This document shows positions 17,838 through 26,590 of a stretch of DNA of 49,838 bases, piece after piece; within the stretch, counting starts at the first letter, position 1, and every line of letters starts with the position of its first letter. Position numbers and translations under genes: made by a program. The stretch is from JADGRF01 sp036382515 (lineage in GTDB: Bacteria > Myxococcota_A > Polyangia > Polyangiales > JAFGIB01), in assembly GCA_036382515.1 (NCBI GenBank), contig DASVHQ010000421.1, forward strand, positions 1 through 49,838, in the 5' to 3' direction. The notes below the pieces were generated by a model that was not told the DNA's origin, ran no database searches, and saw only the letters and a list, made by a program, of their open reading frames with translations.

Positions 17838-19877
17838 ATGTCGTACACCGTCCTAGCACGCAAATACCGGCCCCAGACCTTTGCGGATCTGGTGGGTCAG
17901 GAGCACGTCAGCCGCACCATCGGCAACGCGATCGCCGGCGGCCGGGTGGCGCATGCGTTCCTGTTCACCGGCGCGCGCGGCGTGGGCAAGACCACCACGG
18001 CGCGCCTGCTCGCCAAGTCGCTCAACTGCGAGAACGGCCCGAGCGCCGAACCCTGCAACGCCTGCGACCCTTGCCGCGACATCACCACCGGCAGCGACCT
18101 CGATGTGCTCGAGATCGACGGCGCCTCCAACAACAGCGTCGATGACGTGCGTCGGCTGCAGGAAACGCTGCCATTTCGCCCTGCACGCGACCGCTTCAAG
18201 GTGGTGATCGTCGACGAAGTGCACATGCTGTCGACCGGCGCGTTCAATGCTTTCCTGAAAACGCTGGAAGAACCGCCGTCGCACGTGAAGTTCATCTTCG
18301 CCACGACCGAGGTGCACAAGGTTCCGGTCACGATCCGCTCGCGCTGCCAGCGCTACGACTTTCGCTTGATCCCCCACGCGGTGGTGGCGGGTCGCGTGCG
18401 CGAGATCCTGAACCGGGAGTCGATCGAGGCCGACGACGCCGCGATCCAGATCGTCGCGCGCGAGGCCGCGGGGTCGATGCGCGATGCGCTCACCGTGCTC
18501 GACCAGCTCCTGGCGCTCGGTGGCGACGGCCTGCGTGGCGAAGACGTCGCGCGGGGCCTGGGCATCGCCAGCCGCAAGCACGTGTTCGTGACGGTCGACG
18601 CCATGCTCAACGGCGACGCGGCGACCTGTCTGCGCACGGTGAGCGACGTGGGCGAGCAGGGCCTGGACATGCTGCACTTCGCGCGACAGCTGCTCGAGTG
18701 CGCGCGTGATCTGGTGGTGCTGCGCGTGCTCGGTGACTCCGAAGATCTGGTCGACCTGGCCGCCGACGAGCGAGCCGAGGCCGAGCGCATCGCGAACAGC
18801 AAGAGCCCGCAGGAGCTGGAGCGCGCGTTCTCGGGCATAGGCAAGCTGGTCGAGGAGGTGGGGCACTCGGGCTCGCCGCAGATCACTCTGGAGATGGGCC
18901 TGGTGCGCCTGGCCGATCGAGCACCGCTACTCGAGTTGCGCGAGCTGATCGATCGCATGAAGGCTCTGGAAGAACGCCTGGGCGGCCCGCCAGGACCGGG
19001 CGGCGCGGGTGGAGATCGCCGCTTCGGGTCGCCCGAGCGTGGCGGGCCTTCGGCGGGCGCAGCACGGGGCGCTGCTGGCTCGGGGCCCAGCGCCGTCGGA
19101 CCGCGTGCAGAACCGACAGCGCGTGCACAAGCCGCAGCGCGAGCCGAGATTGCGCTCAAGCGCGAGCCGAGTCGGCCGCCGTTGGCGGCGGCGATGTCGA
19201 GTGCCGCGAGCGCCGAACGGATCGCGCCACTGCAGCCCATGGCGGCGGCAGGCCCGGCAGTTGCGCTTGCAGCGGTAGCCGCGGTGGCCACCGTGGCCAC
19301 CGCGGCCACGCCGGCTGCCAGCGCCGTCGTCGCAAACCCCGCAGCGGCCGTGGCGCTCAAAGTCAATGCTCGGCCTGCACCAGCCGAACCGACGCCTGCG
19401 GCCGAGCCCGCGCCGGCACCCGCGGCCGAGCCAGCCCGCGAGTACTCGGGGCTCGCCCATGCCGATCTACCGGCAGCATGGCTGCGTATCGTCGGACAGC
19501 TCAAGGCATCGCAGCCGGCGCTCGGCGCGGTGCTCGAACACGGCGTGCCGCTCGAAGTGAGCGCGCGCGTGTTGCGCATCGGCTTTCCGGAGGGCTCGTT
19601 CTTCGGCCGTCAGGCTCAGGCTCCGGCGGCGCGCGAAGCGATCTTGCGCATGGCCGAGCAGGTGCTCGGGGCGCGTCCGGAGCTTCAGGTCGCGGGCGCC
19701 GGTGGTGGTGGCGGTCAAACGAAGGTCGCGACCCTCGCAGAAGCCGAGCAAGAATCGCGCAAGGCACGTGTCGCCGAGCGGCGCGAAGCTGCGCTCAGCC
19801 ACCCGCGCGTGCGCGAAGCGATGGAAGTGTTTGGTGAGTCCGAGAGCAACGTCGAAGTCCTGGTGGATCCCGAGTGA
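17838..19877 (+). CDS. dnaX: DNA polymerase III subunits gamma/tau
   Basis: The 679-residue clamp-loader ATPase has Walker A at 45-52 (GARGVGKT), four zinc-ligand Cys (64, 73, 76, 79), a Walker B with DEVHMLS, and SRCQRYDF containing the SRC motif. Domain III follows to about residue 375. Next is a very long Ala/Pro/Val-rich linker (about 385-530) and a C-terminal domain starting near AWLRIVGQLKASQPALG, likely the tau-type region binding polymerase. The linker contains short Val-Ala-Thr repeats. The gene is first in dnaX-ybaB-recR, a widely conserved order. No obvious slippery A-run for a gamma frameshift product was noticed. Confidence 0.97.
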   Translation: MSYTVLARKYRPQTFADLVGQEHVSRTIGNAIAGGRVAHAFLFTGARGVGKTTTARLLAKSLNCENGPSAEPCNACDPCRDITTGSDLDVLEIDGASNNSVDDVRRLQETLPFRPARDRFKVVIVDEVHMLSTGAFNAFLKTLEEPPSHVKFIFATTEVHKVPVTIRSRCQRYDFRLIPHAVVAGRVREILNRESIEADDAAIQIVAREAAGSMRDALTVLDQLLALGGDGLRGEDVARGLGIASRKHVFVTVDAMLNGDAATCLRTVSDVGEQGLDMLHFARQLLECARDLVVLRVLGDSEDLVDLAADERAEAERIANSKSPQELERAFSGIGKLVEEVGHSGSPQITLEMGLVRLADRAPLLELRELIDRMKALEERLGGPPGPGGAGGDRRFGSPERGGPSAGAARGAAGSGPSAVGPRAEPTARAQAAARAEIALKREPSRPPLAAAMSSAASAERIAPLQPMAAAGPAVALAAVAAVATVATAATPAASAVVANPAAAVALKVNARPAPAEPTPAAEPAPAPAAEPAREYSGLAHADLPAAWLRIVGQLKASQPALGAVLEHGVPLEVSARVLRIGFPEGSFFGRQAQAPAAREAILRMAEQVLGARPELQVAGAGGGGGQTKVATLAEAEQESRKARVAERREAALSHPRVREAMEVFGESESNVEVLVDPE

Positions 19878-19907
19878 TGAAGCGGCGCAAAGCCGAGAGG
19901 AGCTGAC

Positions 19908-20228
19908 ATGAAGTTTCGCGGTGGAATGAGCGAGCTCATGCGCCAGGCAAGCCGCCTGCAGCGCAAAGTGGCGGCGCGCAAGGAAGAGCTGAAAGCCGAA
20001 ACGGTGGAAGCCAGTGCGGGCAACGACCAGGTGAAGGTCGTGATCAACGGCGCGCACGAGCTGGTCAGCCTCAGCATCGCGCCCGAGCTGCTCAAGCAGG
20101 AAGACCTCTCGATGGTGCAGGACTTGATCGTGGCCGCGGTGAACGCAGGCATCGGCAAGAGCACCGCGATGGTCGAAGCCGAGATCGAGAAGGTCACCGG
20201 CGGCCTGCAGATCCCGGGCCTGGTCTGA
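19908..20228 (+). CDS. ybaB: YbaB/EbfC family nucleoid-associated protein
   Basis: The 106-residue protein has the family form: an N-terminal helix rich in Arg/Lys/Gln (LMRQASRLQRKVAARKEELKA), a central beta sheet (VEASAGNDQVKVVINGAHELVSLSIAP) and a C-terminal helix. YbaB proteins are dimers that bind DNA and are typically encoded between dnaX and recR, as here. GAGGAG sits at good spacing before the ATG. The start lies 30 bp after dnaX and the stop 10 bp before recR, supporting one operon. Confidence 0.95.
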   Translation: MKFRGGMSELMRQASRLQRKVAARKEELKAETVEASAGNDQVKVVINGAHELVSLSIAPELLKQEDLSMVQDLIVAAVNAGIGKSTAMVEAEIEKVTGGLQIPGLV

Positions 20229-20238
20229 CGCCAGAGCC

Positions 20239-20829
20239 ATGGCCGATCCGATCGCGGAGCTGGTGAGCTTGTTGTCGCGCCTGCCAGGCATCGGCGAACG
20301 CACGGCGGCGCGCCTGGCGTTCCACGTGCTGCAAGCACCGGCCGACTACGCGCAGGCGCTGGGGCAAGCGCTCTGCCAGATTCACGCGCGCGTGCAGCGC
20401 TGCGAGCGCTGCAAGAACTACACGACGGATACGCTGTGCCGGATCTGCGCGGACAGCGCACGCGACAGCCGGGTGCTGTGCGTGGTGGCCCGCCCGCAGG
20501 ATCTCGCAGCGGTCGAGCGCGGCGGTGGGTTTCGCGGTCGCTACTACGTGCTGCACGCGCTCTTGTCGCCGCTCGATGGGGTGGGCCCCGAGGCGCTCGA
20601 CTTGCCGCCGCTCTTGGCGCGCGTCACAGCCGAGAACATCGGCGAGGTGATCATCGCCACACCACTGAGCGTGGAGGGAGAGGCCACGGCGCTCTACCTC
20701 GCGCAAGAACTGCGCCCTTCGGGTGTGCGCTGCACGCGCATCGCCAGTGGGCTGCCACACGGCGCAGAGCTCGAGTACACCGATCAGGTCACGCTGGCGC
20801 GCGCGCTCGATGGACGCCGCGAGCTGTAG
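20239..20829 (+). CDS. recR: Recombination mediator RecR
   Basis: The 196-residue protein works with RecO (present at 45710-46483) and RecF to load RecA at gaps. The N-terminal helix-hairpin-helix (LSRLPGIGERTAARLA) is followed by a four-Cys zinc site (Cys55, 58, 67, 70). The Toprim domain starts at VLCVVARPQDLAAVE, and a C-terminal Walker B-like segment includes TRIASGLPHGAELEYTD. The length is normal. It follows ybaB by 10 bp without a strong ribosome-binding site of its own and is probably coupled. Confidence 0.98.
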   Translation: MADPIAELVSLLSRLPGIGERTAARLAFHVLQAPADYAQALGQALCQIHARVQRCERCKNYTTDTLCRICADSARDSRVLCVVARPQDLAAVERGGGFRGRYYVLHALLSPLDGVGPEALDLPPLLARVTAENIGEVIIATPLSVEGEATALYLAQELRPSGVRCTRIASGLPHGAELEYTDQVTLARALDGRREL

Positions 20830-20875
20830 CTGCGCTAGTTGAGTTAGCCGCGCGCCGCGCAGAGGGGGATTGCCG

Positions 20876-22774
20876 ATGACTGCGACCAACTCTTCACCAC
20901 GCGGCGCGCGCGGACCCTACGCCGACGCCGCCCTGGCCCTGCTGCTGATCGCCATCGTCGGCATGATGATCGTGCCGCTACCCACCTGGCTGCTGGATCT
21001 CTTGATCGCAGGCAACCTGGCCCTGGGCGTGCTCGTGCTCGTCACGGCGATGTACGTGCCGCATGGCCTCGCGTTTACGACCATGCCCACGGTGCTCCTG
21101 CTCACCACGCTCTATCGCCTGGCGCTGAACGTCTCCTCCACGCGGCTCATCTTGCTGCAGGCCGATGCGGGTCGCGTGATCTCGGCCTTCGGTCACTTCG
21201 TGGTGCGCGGCGACTACGTGGTGGGCGCCGTGGTCTTCCTGATCTTGACGCTGATCCAGTACCTGGTGGTCGCCAAGGGTGGTGAGCGCGTCGCCGAGGT
21301 CGGCGCGCGCTTCACGCTCGACGCGATGCCCGGCAAGCAGATGGCCATCGACGCCGATCTGCGCGCCGGGGCACTCGGCATCGACGCGGCTCGGCAGCGC
21401 CGCGCGGACATCGAGCGAGAGAGTCAGTTCTACGGCGCCATGGACGGCGCAATGAAGTTCGTGAAGGGCGATGCGGTCGCTGGCATCGCGATCGCGGTGA
21501 TCTCGCTCTTGGGCGGCACTGCGATCGGTGTCGGCATGCACCAGCTTTCGTTCGTGCAGAGCCTGCGCACGTACGGGCTGCTGACCATCGGTGACGGCCT
21601 GGTGTCTCAGATCCCATCGCTCGTGATCTCCACGGGCGCGGGTCTGGTCGTCACGCGCGTGGCGTCGCGCGAGCACGACGTGTCGCTGGGCAACGACATC
21701 GCCGATCAGTTGCTCGGCAATCCGCGCGTGCTCGCCGCGGGCGCCGTGTTTCTGCTCCTGCTGGGCCTTGTGCCCGGGCTGCCCGCCCTGCCCTTCCTTG
21801 TGCTTTCGTGCCTGCTCGGGCTCGGCTCGCGGGCCCTGTTCTCGCGTGCGCGCGTCGCGACCCGCGCGAGCGCGCTGGCTGCCGAGAGCGCGGCCTCGTC
21901 CAGCGTCCTCCACATCGAGTTGGGCGCGGCGCTGCGCGCACGCTTGCAGCAGACTGACGCCGAACGCAGCCTGCGCGAGCTGCTCTCGCAAAGCGCAGGG
22001 CAGCTGCACGAGCGTCTGGGCGTGCGCTTGCCTCCCGCGCGGATCTCGACCAACGCGGCACTCGCGCCAGACGCCTACGTCGTGGAGCTCGCACACGTCG
22101 GCGTGCTGCGTGGCGTAGCGCCGGCCGATCCGGGGCGCTTCACCGCAGCGCTCGCCGCCGACCTGCCGCCGCTCTTATTGCAGCGCGCCGGCGAGCTACT
22201 AAGTCTCGACGAGGTCAAGCGCCTGCTCGACGAGCTGCAAGCGCACAGCCCGACGCTGGTGCACAGCGTGGTGCCCAAGCTCGTGTCGCTACCCGCGCTC
22301 GCTCGCGTGCTGCGCGCCTTGCTGGACGAGGGCGTGAGCATCCGCCCACTGCCGCGCATCCTCGAAGCACTTGCCTGCGCGAACCAGGGCACACAGGCCG
22401 ACGAACACGAGCTCGTCGAGCGCGTGCGGCGCGCGCTGCGCGAGCCCATCGTGCAGCAACACGAGCAGGGCGGTGTCTTGCGTGTGCATCGCCTGGACCC
22501 ACTGATCGAGGACACGGTGCGTGACGCCGTGCAGCACAGCGGCCACGAGCACTACCTCGCGCTGGCTCCGGACCTGGCGCGCGACATCATCGCGTCCGTG
22601 CGCCGTGTCGCCGTGCAACAAACCGTTGCACCAGTGCTCGTCACACAGCCCGACGTGCGGCGCTTCTTGCGCGAGCTGCTCGCCCCCGAGCTACCTGCCG
22701 TGGCCGTCCTCAGCTTCAGCGAGCTGCCACCCAATGCTGCCATCGAGGAGCGCGAGCCGATCGCGCTCGGCTGA
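20876..22774 (+). CDS. sctV: Type III export gate protein (SctV/FlhA family)
   Basis: The 632-residue protein belongs to the FHIPEP family, the nonameric export gate of flagellar and injectisome type III secretion. About eight hydrophobic segments fill residues 13-320. The conserved blocks are YRLALNVSSTRLIL, GGERVAEVGARFTLDAMPGK with MAIDADLRAGAL, and FYGAMDGAMKFVKGDAVAG. The C-terminal ~310 residues form the cytoplasmic ring domain. It is shorter than typical FlhA (about 690). The ATG at 20876 has AGAGGGGG upstream; a TTG two codons earlier is less likely. No other secretion gene is nearby, so flagellar versus injectisome type cannot be settled, though flagella are not expected in this group. 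Confidence 0.92.
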   Translation: MTATNSSPRGARGPYADAALALLLIAIVGMMIVPLPTWLLDLLIAGNLALGVLVLVTAMYVPHGLAFTTMPTVLLLTTLYRLALNVSSTRLILLQADAGRVISAFGHFVVRGDYVVGAVVFLILTLIQYLVVAKGGERVAEVGARFTLDAMPGKQMAIDADLRAGALGIDAARQRRADIERESQFYGAMDGAMKFVKGDAVAGIAIAVISLLGGTAIGVGMHQLSFVQSLRTYGLLTIGDGLVSQIPSLVISTGAGLVVTRVASREHDVSLGNDIADQLLGNPRVLAAGAVFLLLLGLVPGLPALPFLVLSCLLGLGSRALFSRARVATRASALAAESAASSSVLHIELGAALRARLQQTDAERSLRELLSQSAGQLHERLGVRLPPARISTNAALAPDAYVVELAHVGVLRGVAPADPGRFTAALAADLPPLLLQRAGELLSLDEVKRLLDELQAHSPTLVHSVVPKLVSLPALARVLRALLDEGVSIRPLPRILEALACANQGTQADEHELVERVRRALREPIVQQHEQGGVLRVHRLDPLIEDTVRDAVQHSGHEHYLALAPDLARDIIASVRRVAVQQTVAPVLVTQPDVRRFLRELLAPELPAVAVLSFSELPPNAAIEEREPIALG

Positions 22775-22789
22775 GCCCAGCCGAAGGGC

Positions 22790-23659
22790 TCAGCTCTTCT
22801 CTTCGTCGTCGACGATCACGAAATCGTCTTCCGCGATCTCGAGCAGCTCGTCGTCCACCATGATCTCGAACTCGTCGCCGTCGTCATCGCTGGTGCTAAC
22901 CTCGGGCGCTTCGCTCGGCCGCGCCGCTGCAGGCGACGCCTCTGCGCTTTCGCTCTGTGCCGGCTGTTCGGTGGCAGAGCTGGGGCCAGGCGTTGCAGCC
23001 AGCTCGAGCGCCGGTGCGTCGGGCAGAGTCGGCGTCACGATCGGGCCATCCTCGAGCGTGTCGCGCCGCGAATCTTCGGTGCTTGCAGCCTCCGGTACGG
23101 CCGCCGCCGGTGTGTCGCTCGCCAGCGCAGCCGTGAGCTGCGTCGAGCCCGCGGCTGCCAGATCCAGCTCGCTGCGTGCGTCGGGCGGCGCGGTCGGCGG
23201 GTCGCGCGGTGCGGTCGAGGCTCGTTGCGCTGCGGCCGGCGCCTCGCTCTCCCACGGCAAGTGCCGAGCGGTGTGGCTCGAGGCCTGTGACGACGGCTCG
23301 TATGCGATCGCTTGGTGCGCGGCTTCGAGGGTGGGCTCGGCTCCCGTCCCGACACCCACGGCGGCTGGTGCTGCTGATGGCGGCGGCCGTGGCGGCATAT
23401 CCATGGCCCACTCCACCGCTGCCATGTTCGCCTCACGGCCCTGCTTGGACGGCGACGCCGCAGGCACATCCATGCCCACCACCGTGGGCGACGGATTCGG
23501 TGGTGCGGCGACGTGCTTGACCAGCGCCTCGAGCATGCGGTCAACGTGACCGAGCTCGAAGTCCGAGCCGGCGTACCGCGCGATCAATGCGCCGAGATCC
23601 CTCGGGACTTCGCCGAGCGTGGCCAGGGCAGCGTCAATCTGGGTGTGAGGCGTGGACAT
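22790..23659 (-). CDS. Hypothetical protein with disordered middle and acidic tail
   Basis: A 289-residue protein of unrecognised family. The first ~50 residues look folded and helical (IDAALATLGEVPRDLGALIA, then VDRMLEALVKHV). Residues ~55-240 are a low-complexity Pro/Ala/Ser/Glu-rich stretch. The last ~35 residues are very acidic (DDDGDEFEIMVDDELLEI, then EDDFVIVDDEE). There is no signal peptide or membrane segment, so it is probably cytoplasmic. The gene converges on sctV with 15 bp between stops. A GTG five codons upstream (23674) is an alternative start. The acidic tail could bind a basic partner; nothing in the sequence names it. Confidence 0.72.
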   Translation of the reverse strand: MSTPHTQIDAALATLGEVPRDLGALIARYAGSDFELGHVDRMLEALVKHVAAPPNPSPTVVGMDVPAASPSKQGREANMAAVEWAMDMPPRPPPSAAPAAVGVGTGAEPTLEAAHQAIAYEPSSQASSHTARHLPWESEAPAAAQRASTAPRDPPTAPPDARSELDLAAAGSTQLTAALASDTPAAAVPEAASTEDSRRDTLEDGPIVTPTLPDAPALELAATPGPSSATEQPAQSESAEASPAAARPSEAPEVSTSDDDGDEFEIMVDDELLEIAEDDFVIVDDEEKS

Positions 23660-23729
23660 CGGGTGGCAGCACACGGAGCGCGGTCAGCAGAACGCCCCCC
23701 ATCATCGCAAATCGCCTGGGACTTTGTCC

Positions 23730-23760
23730 AAAGGTTGCGAGTTCCGCTGCTGCTGCAACC
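23730..23760 (-). terminator. Weak hairpin after alaS
   Basis: On the minus strand GGTTGC (23755-23760) and GCAACC (23733-23738) form a 6-bp stem with a 16-nt loop, followed by TTT. It sits 4 bp beyond the alaS stop. The stem is short and the T-run minimal. No gene is seen in the 104 bp between alaS and the acidic-tailed protein. Confidence 0.3.
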
Positions 23761-23763
23761 CGT

Positions 23764-26436
23764 TCAGCGCTCGACCAGCGCATAGACGCTGGCCACCGCC
23801 TGCTCTAGCTTGGACGGGTCGGAGCCGCCCGCCTGCGCGAAATCCGGCCGCCCGCCGCCGCCGCCACCCACGATGGCCGCGATCTCTTTGATGAGCTGCC
23901 CGGCCTTGAAACGGCCCGTCAGCTCCTTGGAGACGGTGCAGATCAGCACGACCTTGTCGTCGCTGGCCTTGGCGCCGAGGACCACGACGGCCGGCGCAAG
24001 CTTGTCGCGCAGCTGGTCGGCGAGCTCGCGCATCGCCACCGGGTCGGCCACGTCGGTGGTCGCGCCGAGCACCGTCACGTCGCCCACCTTGCGAGCATCG
24101 GCCGCGAGGTCGCGCGAGCCGCCCGAGACGAGCTTCTTCTTGAGCTGCGCGATCTCGCGCTCCTGCTCCTTGCGCTGCGCGAGCAGCTTCTCGACCTTCT
24201 CGCGCGTCGAGAACAGCGAGCCCTTGACCAACTCGGCCGTCTGCCCGAGCTCGCGTTCCAGCTGCTGGGTGTAGAGCAACGCGTTCATGCCGGTGACCGC
24301 TTCGATGCGACGCACGCCCGCCGCGAGACCGCTGTCGGAGACGATCTTGAAGCCGCCGATGTCACCGGTGCGCGCCACGTGCGTACCACCGCACAGCTCG
24401 ATCGAGTCGGCGATGCGCAGCATGCGCACCACTTCGCCGTACTTCTCTTCGAAGATCCCGATCGCGCCCTTCTGTTTGGCCTCCGCCATCGGCAACACTT
24501 CGGTGGTGACGGGCACGTTCTTCAGCACTTGCTCGTTGACCCTGCGTTCGATCTCCTCGATCTGCACCCGCGTCAGCGGCGCGGCCGCGCTGTAGTCGAA
24601 GCGCAGGCGATCGGGCCCCACGAGCGAGCCCTTCTGCATGGCGTGCTGACCGACCACGGCGCGCAGCGCCAGGTGCAAGAGGTGCGTCGCGCTGTGGTTG
24701 CGGCGCGTGGCCGAGCGCAGCGCGTGATCGACCTCGAGGGTGACGGCCGAGCCGACCTTGAAACTGCCGCTTGTGACCTTCCCCTTGTGCACGGTCAGAC
24801 CGGCGACGGGCTTGTGCGTGTCGGTCACTTCGAATCGGTCGAACGGCACGGACTCCGACCGGATCGCGCCAACATCACCGACCTGACCACCTGACTCGCC
24901 GTAGAAGGGAGTCTCCCTTGTGATGATCTCTCCGAGCTGGCCCTCGCTCAACCACTCGACACGCTTACCGCCCGCGATCAGCGCGGCGACCTTGCTCTCG
25001 GCTTGCTCCGCGTCGTAGCCCAGGAACTTCACTTCGCCGACCTCTGAGCTGACGGTGCGATACACGCCTTCGACGGCTTCTTCACCGAGCTTCGAGCCCG
25101 CGCTGCGTTCGCGCTGCTTTTCCATTTCGACCGTGAATCCGTCAACGTCAACGCTGAAAATTTCTTCGAGACCGATGACCTGTTGCATATCCAGTGGGAA
25201 GCCGTAGGTGTCGTACAGCTCGAACGCGGCTTTTCCGGACAACCGCCGCTCCACGGCAGGCGCCTCGTCCAGGGGCCACGGCATATACACGTGCAAGCGA
25301 TCGAGGCCTCGCTTCAACGTCTGGCGAAACCGAGACTCCTCCTGTCGAGTCACGTCCTCGATCAACGACCGACGTTCACCCAGCTCGGGATACTCGCCCG
25401 ACATTAGGTCAACGACCTTGAGTGCGCATTCGTGAAAGAACAAGCGTTCGACGCCGAGCTTGTGGCCGTGACGGATCGCGCGGCGCATCACGCGGCGCAG
25501 CACGTACTCGCGTTCGGCGCGATCGGGGAACACGCCTTCGGCAATCAAGAACGCCGTGGTGCGCGCGTGGTCGGCGATCACGCGCATCGACACGTCGTCG
25601 GCATCCAAGGTGCCCGTGTACTTCTTACGGGCGATCTGCGATGTGAGATCGACGATCGGGCGCAGGAGATCGGTATCGTAGTTACTCACCACACCCTGCA
25701 GCACGCAGGCCAGGCGCTCGAGGCCCGCGCCCGTGTCGATCGAGGGCGCCGGCAGCCTGTGGAGCGTGCCGTCTTTCTGGCGGTCGAACTGCATGAACAC
25801 CAGGTTCCACAGCTCCACCCAGCCACGACCGTCGGCTCCGGGCTCCTTGCCGAAGAGCGAGAGATCGGGGTCGCCATCGCCGAAGAAATAGTGGATCTCC
25901 GTGCACGGACCGCAGGGCCCGGTGTCGCCCATCGACCAGAAGTTGTCAGCTGCGCCGCAGCGCAGGATGCGCTGCTCGGGCAGACCGGCAATCCTCCGCC
26001 ACAGGTCTGCGGCTTCCTGGTCGGCCGGCGAACTCTTGTCGCCCTCGAACACGGTCACGACCAGGCGATGCTTGTCGACGCCGAGCTCTTTGGTGATCAG
26101 CTCCCAGGCGTACTCGATCGCCGCTTCCTTGAAGTAGTCGCCGAACGAGAAGTTGCCGAGCATCTCGAAGAAGGTGTGGTGGCGCGCGGTCACGCCCACG
26201 TTCTCGAGGTCGTTGTGCTTGCCGCTGATCCGGATGCACTTCTGCGACGAGGTGGCGCGCTTGTACGGCCGGCTCTCCTGACCTGTGAACACGTCCTTGA
26301 AGGGCACCATGCCGGCGTTCACGAAGATCAGCGTCGGGTCGTTCTGCGGGATGAGCGAACCGGAGGCCACGACCTGGTGGCCGCGCTTGGCGAAGAAGTT
26401 GCGGAAAGCATTGCGAATATCGCTGGATTTTGTCAT
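23764..26436 (-). CDS. alaS: Alanyl-tRNA synthetase
   Basis: The 890-residue class II synthetase charges tRNA-Ala. The N-terminal catalytic core begins RNAFRNFFAKRGHQVVASGSL and includes FTGQESRPYKRATSSQKCIR and HTFFEMLGNFSFGDYFK. The editing domain has the zinc motifs HSATHLLH and CGGTHVARTGD. The C-terminal DHHA1 oligomerisation domain ends with a Gly-rich run (GGGGGGRPDFAQAGG). The length is normal. The ATG at 26436 (MTKSSDIRNAFR) is chosen because homology starts there; the 47 upstream in-frame residues are non-conserved. It is divergent from the barrel-like gene. Confidence 0.98.
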   Translation of the reverse strand: MTKSSDIRNAFRNFFAKRGHQVVASGSLIPQNDPTLIFVNAGMVPFKDVFTGQESRPYKRATSSQKCIRISGKHNDLENVGVTARHHTFFEMLGNFSFGDYFKEAAIEYAWELITKELGVDKHRLVVTVFEGDKSSPADQEAADLWRRIAGLPEQRILRCGAADNFWSMGDTGPCGPCTEIHYFFGDGDPDLSLFGKEPGADGRGWVELWNLVFMQFDRQKDGTLHRLPAPSIDTGAGLERLACVLQGVVSNYDTDLLRPIVDLTSQIARKKYTGTLDADDVSMRVIADHARTTAFLIAEGVFPDRAEREYVLRRVMRRAIRHGHKLGVERLFFHECALKVVDLMSGEYPELGERRSLIEDVTRQEESRFRQTLKRGLDRLHVYMPWPLDEAPAVERRLSGKAAFELYDTYGFPLDMQQVIGLEEIFSVDVDGFTVEMEKQRERSAGSKLGEEAVEGVYRTVSSEVGEVKFLGYDAEQAESKVAALIAGGKRVEWLSEGQLGEIITRETPFYGESGGQVGDVGAIRSESVPFDRFEVTDTHKPVAGLTVHKGKVTSGSFKVGSAVTLEVDHALRSATRRNHSATHLLHLALRAVVGQHAMQKGSLVGPDRLRFDYSAAAPLTRVQIEEIERRVNEQVLKNVPVTTEVLPMAEAKQKGAIGIFEEKYGEVVRMLRIADSIELCGGTHVARTGDIGGFKIVSDSGLAAGVRRIEAVTGMNALLYTQQLERELGQTAELVKGSLFSTREKVEKLLAQRKEQEREIAQLKKKLVSGGSRDLAADARKVGDVTVLGATTDVADPVAMRELADQLRDKLAPAVVVLGAKASDDKVVLICTVSKELTGRFKAGQLIKEIAAIVGGGGGGRPDFAQAGGSDPSKLEQAVASVYALVER

Positions 26437-26590
26437 GGCGAGAAGGGCTTGCGGAGGCTCGCTGTCTACCGCAGCCCAGGCCCAAACGCCAATGCCGGGC
26501 CCGCGCCAGCCGCGCAGAAAGCTGGCGCGCCGGGTTCCCGGCCGGGCCCGGTTGCGTGTTAACTGGAGGACCCCCACGGAGACCCGCCCC

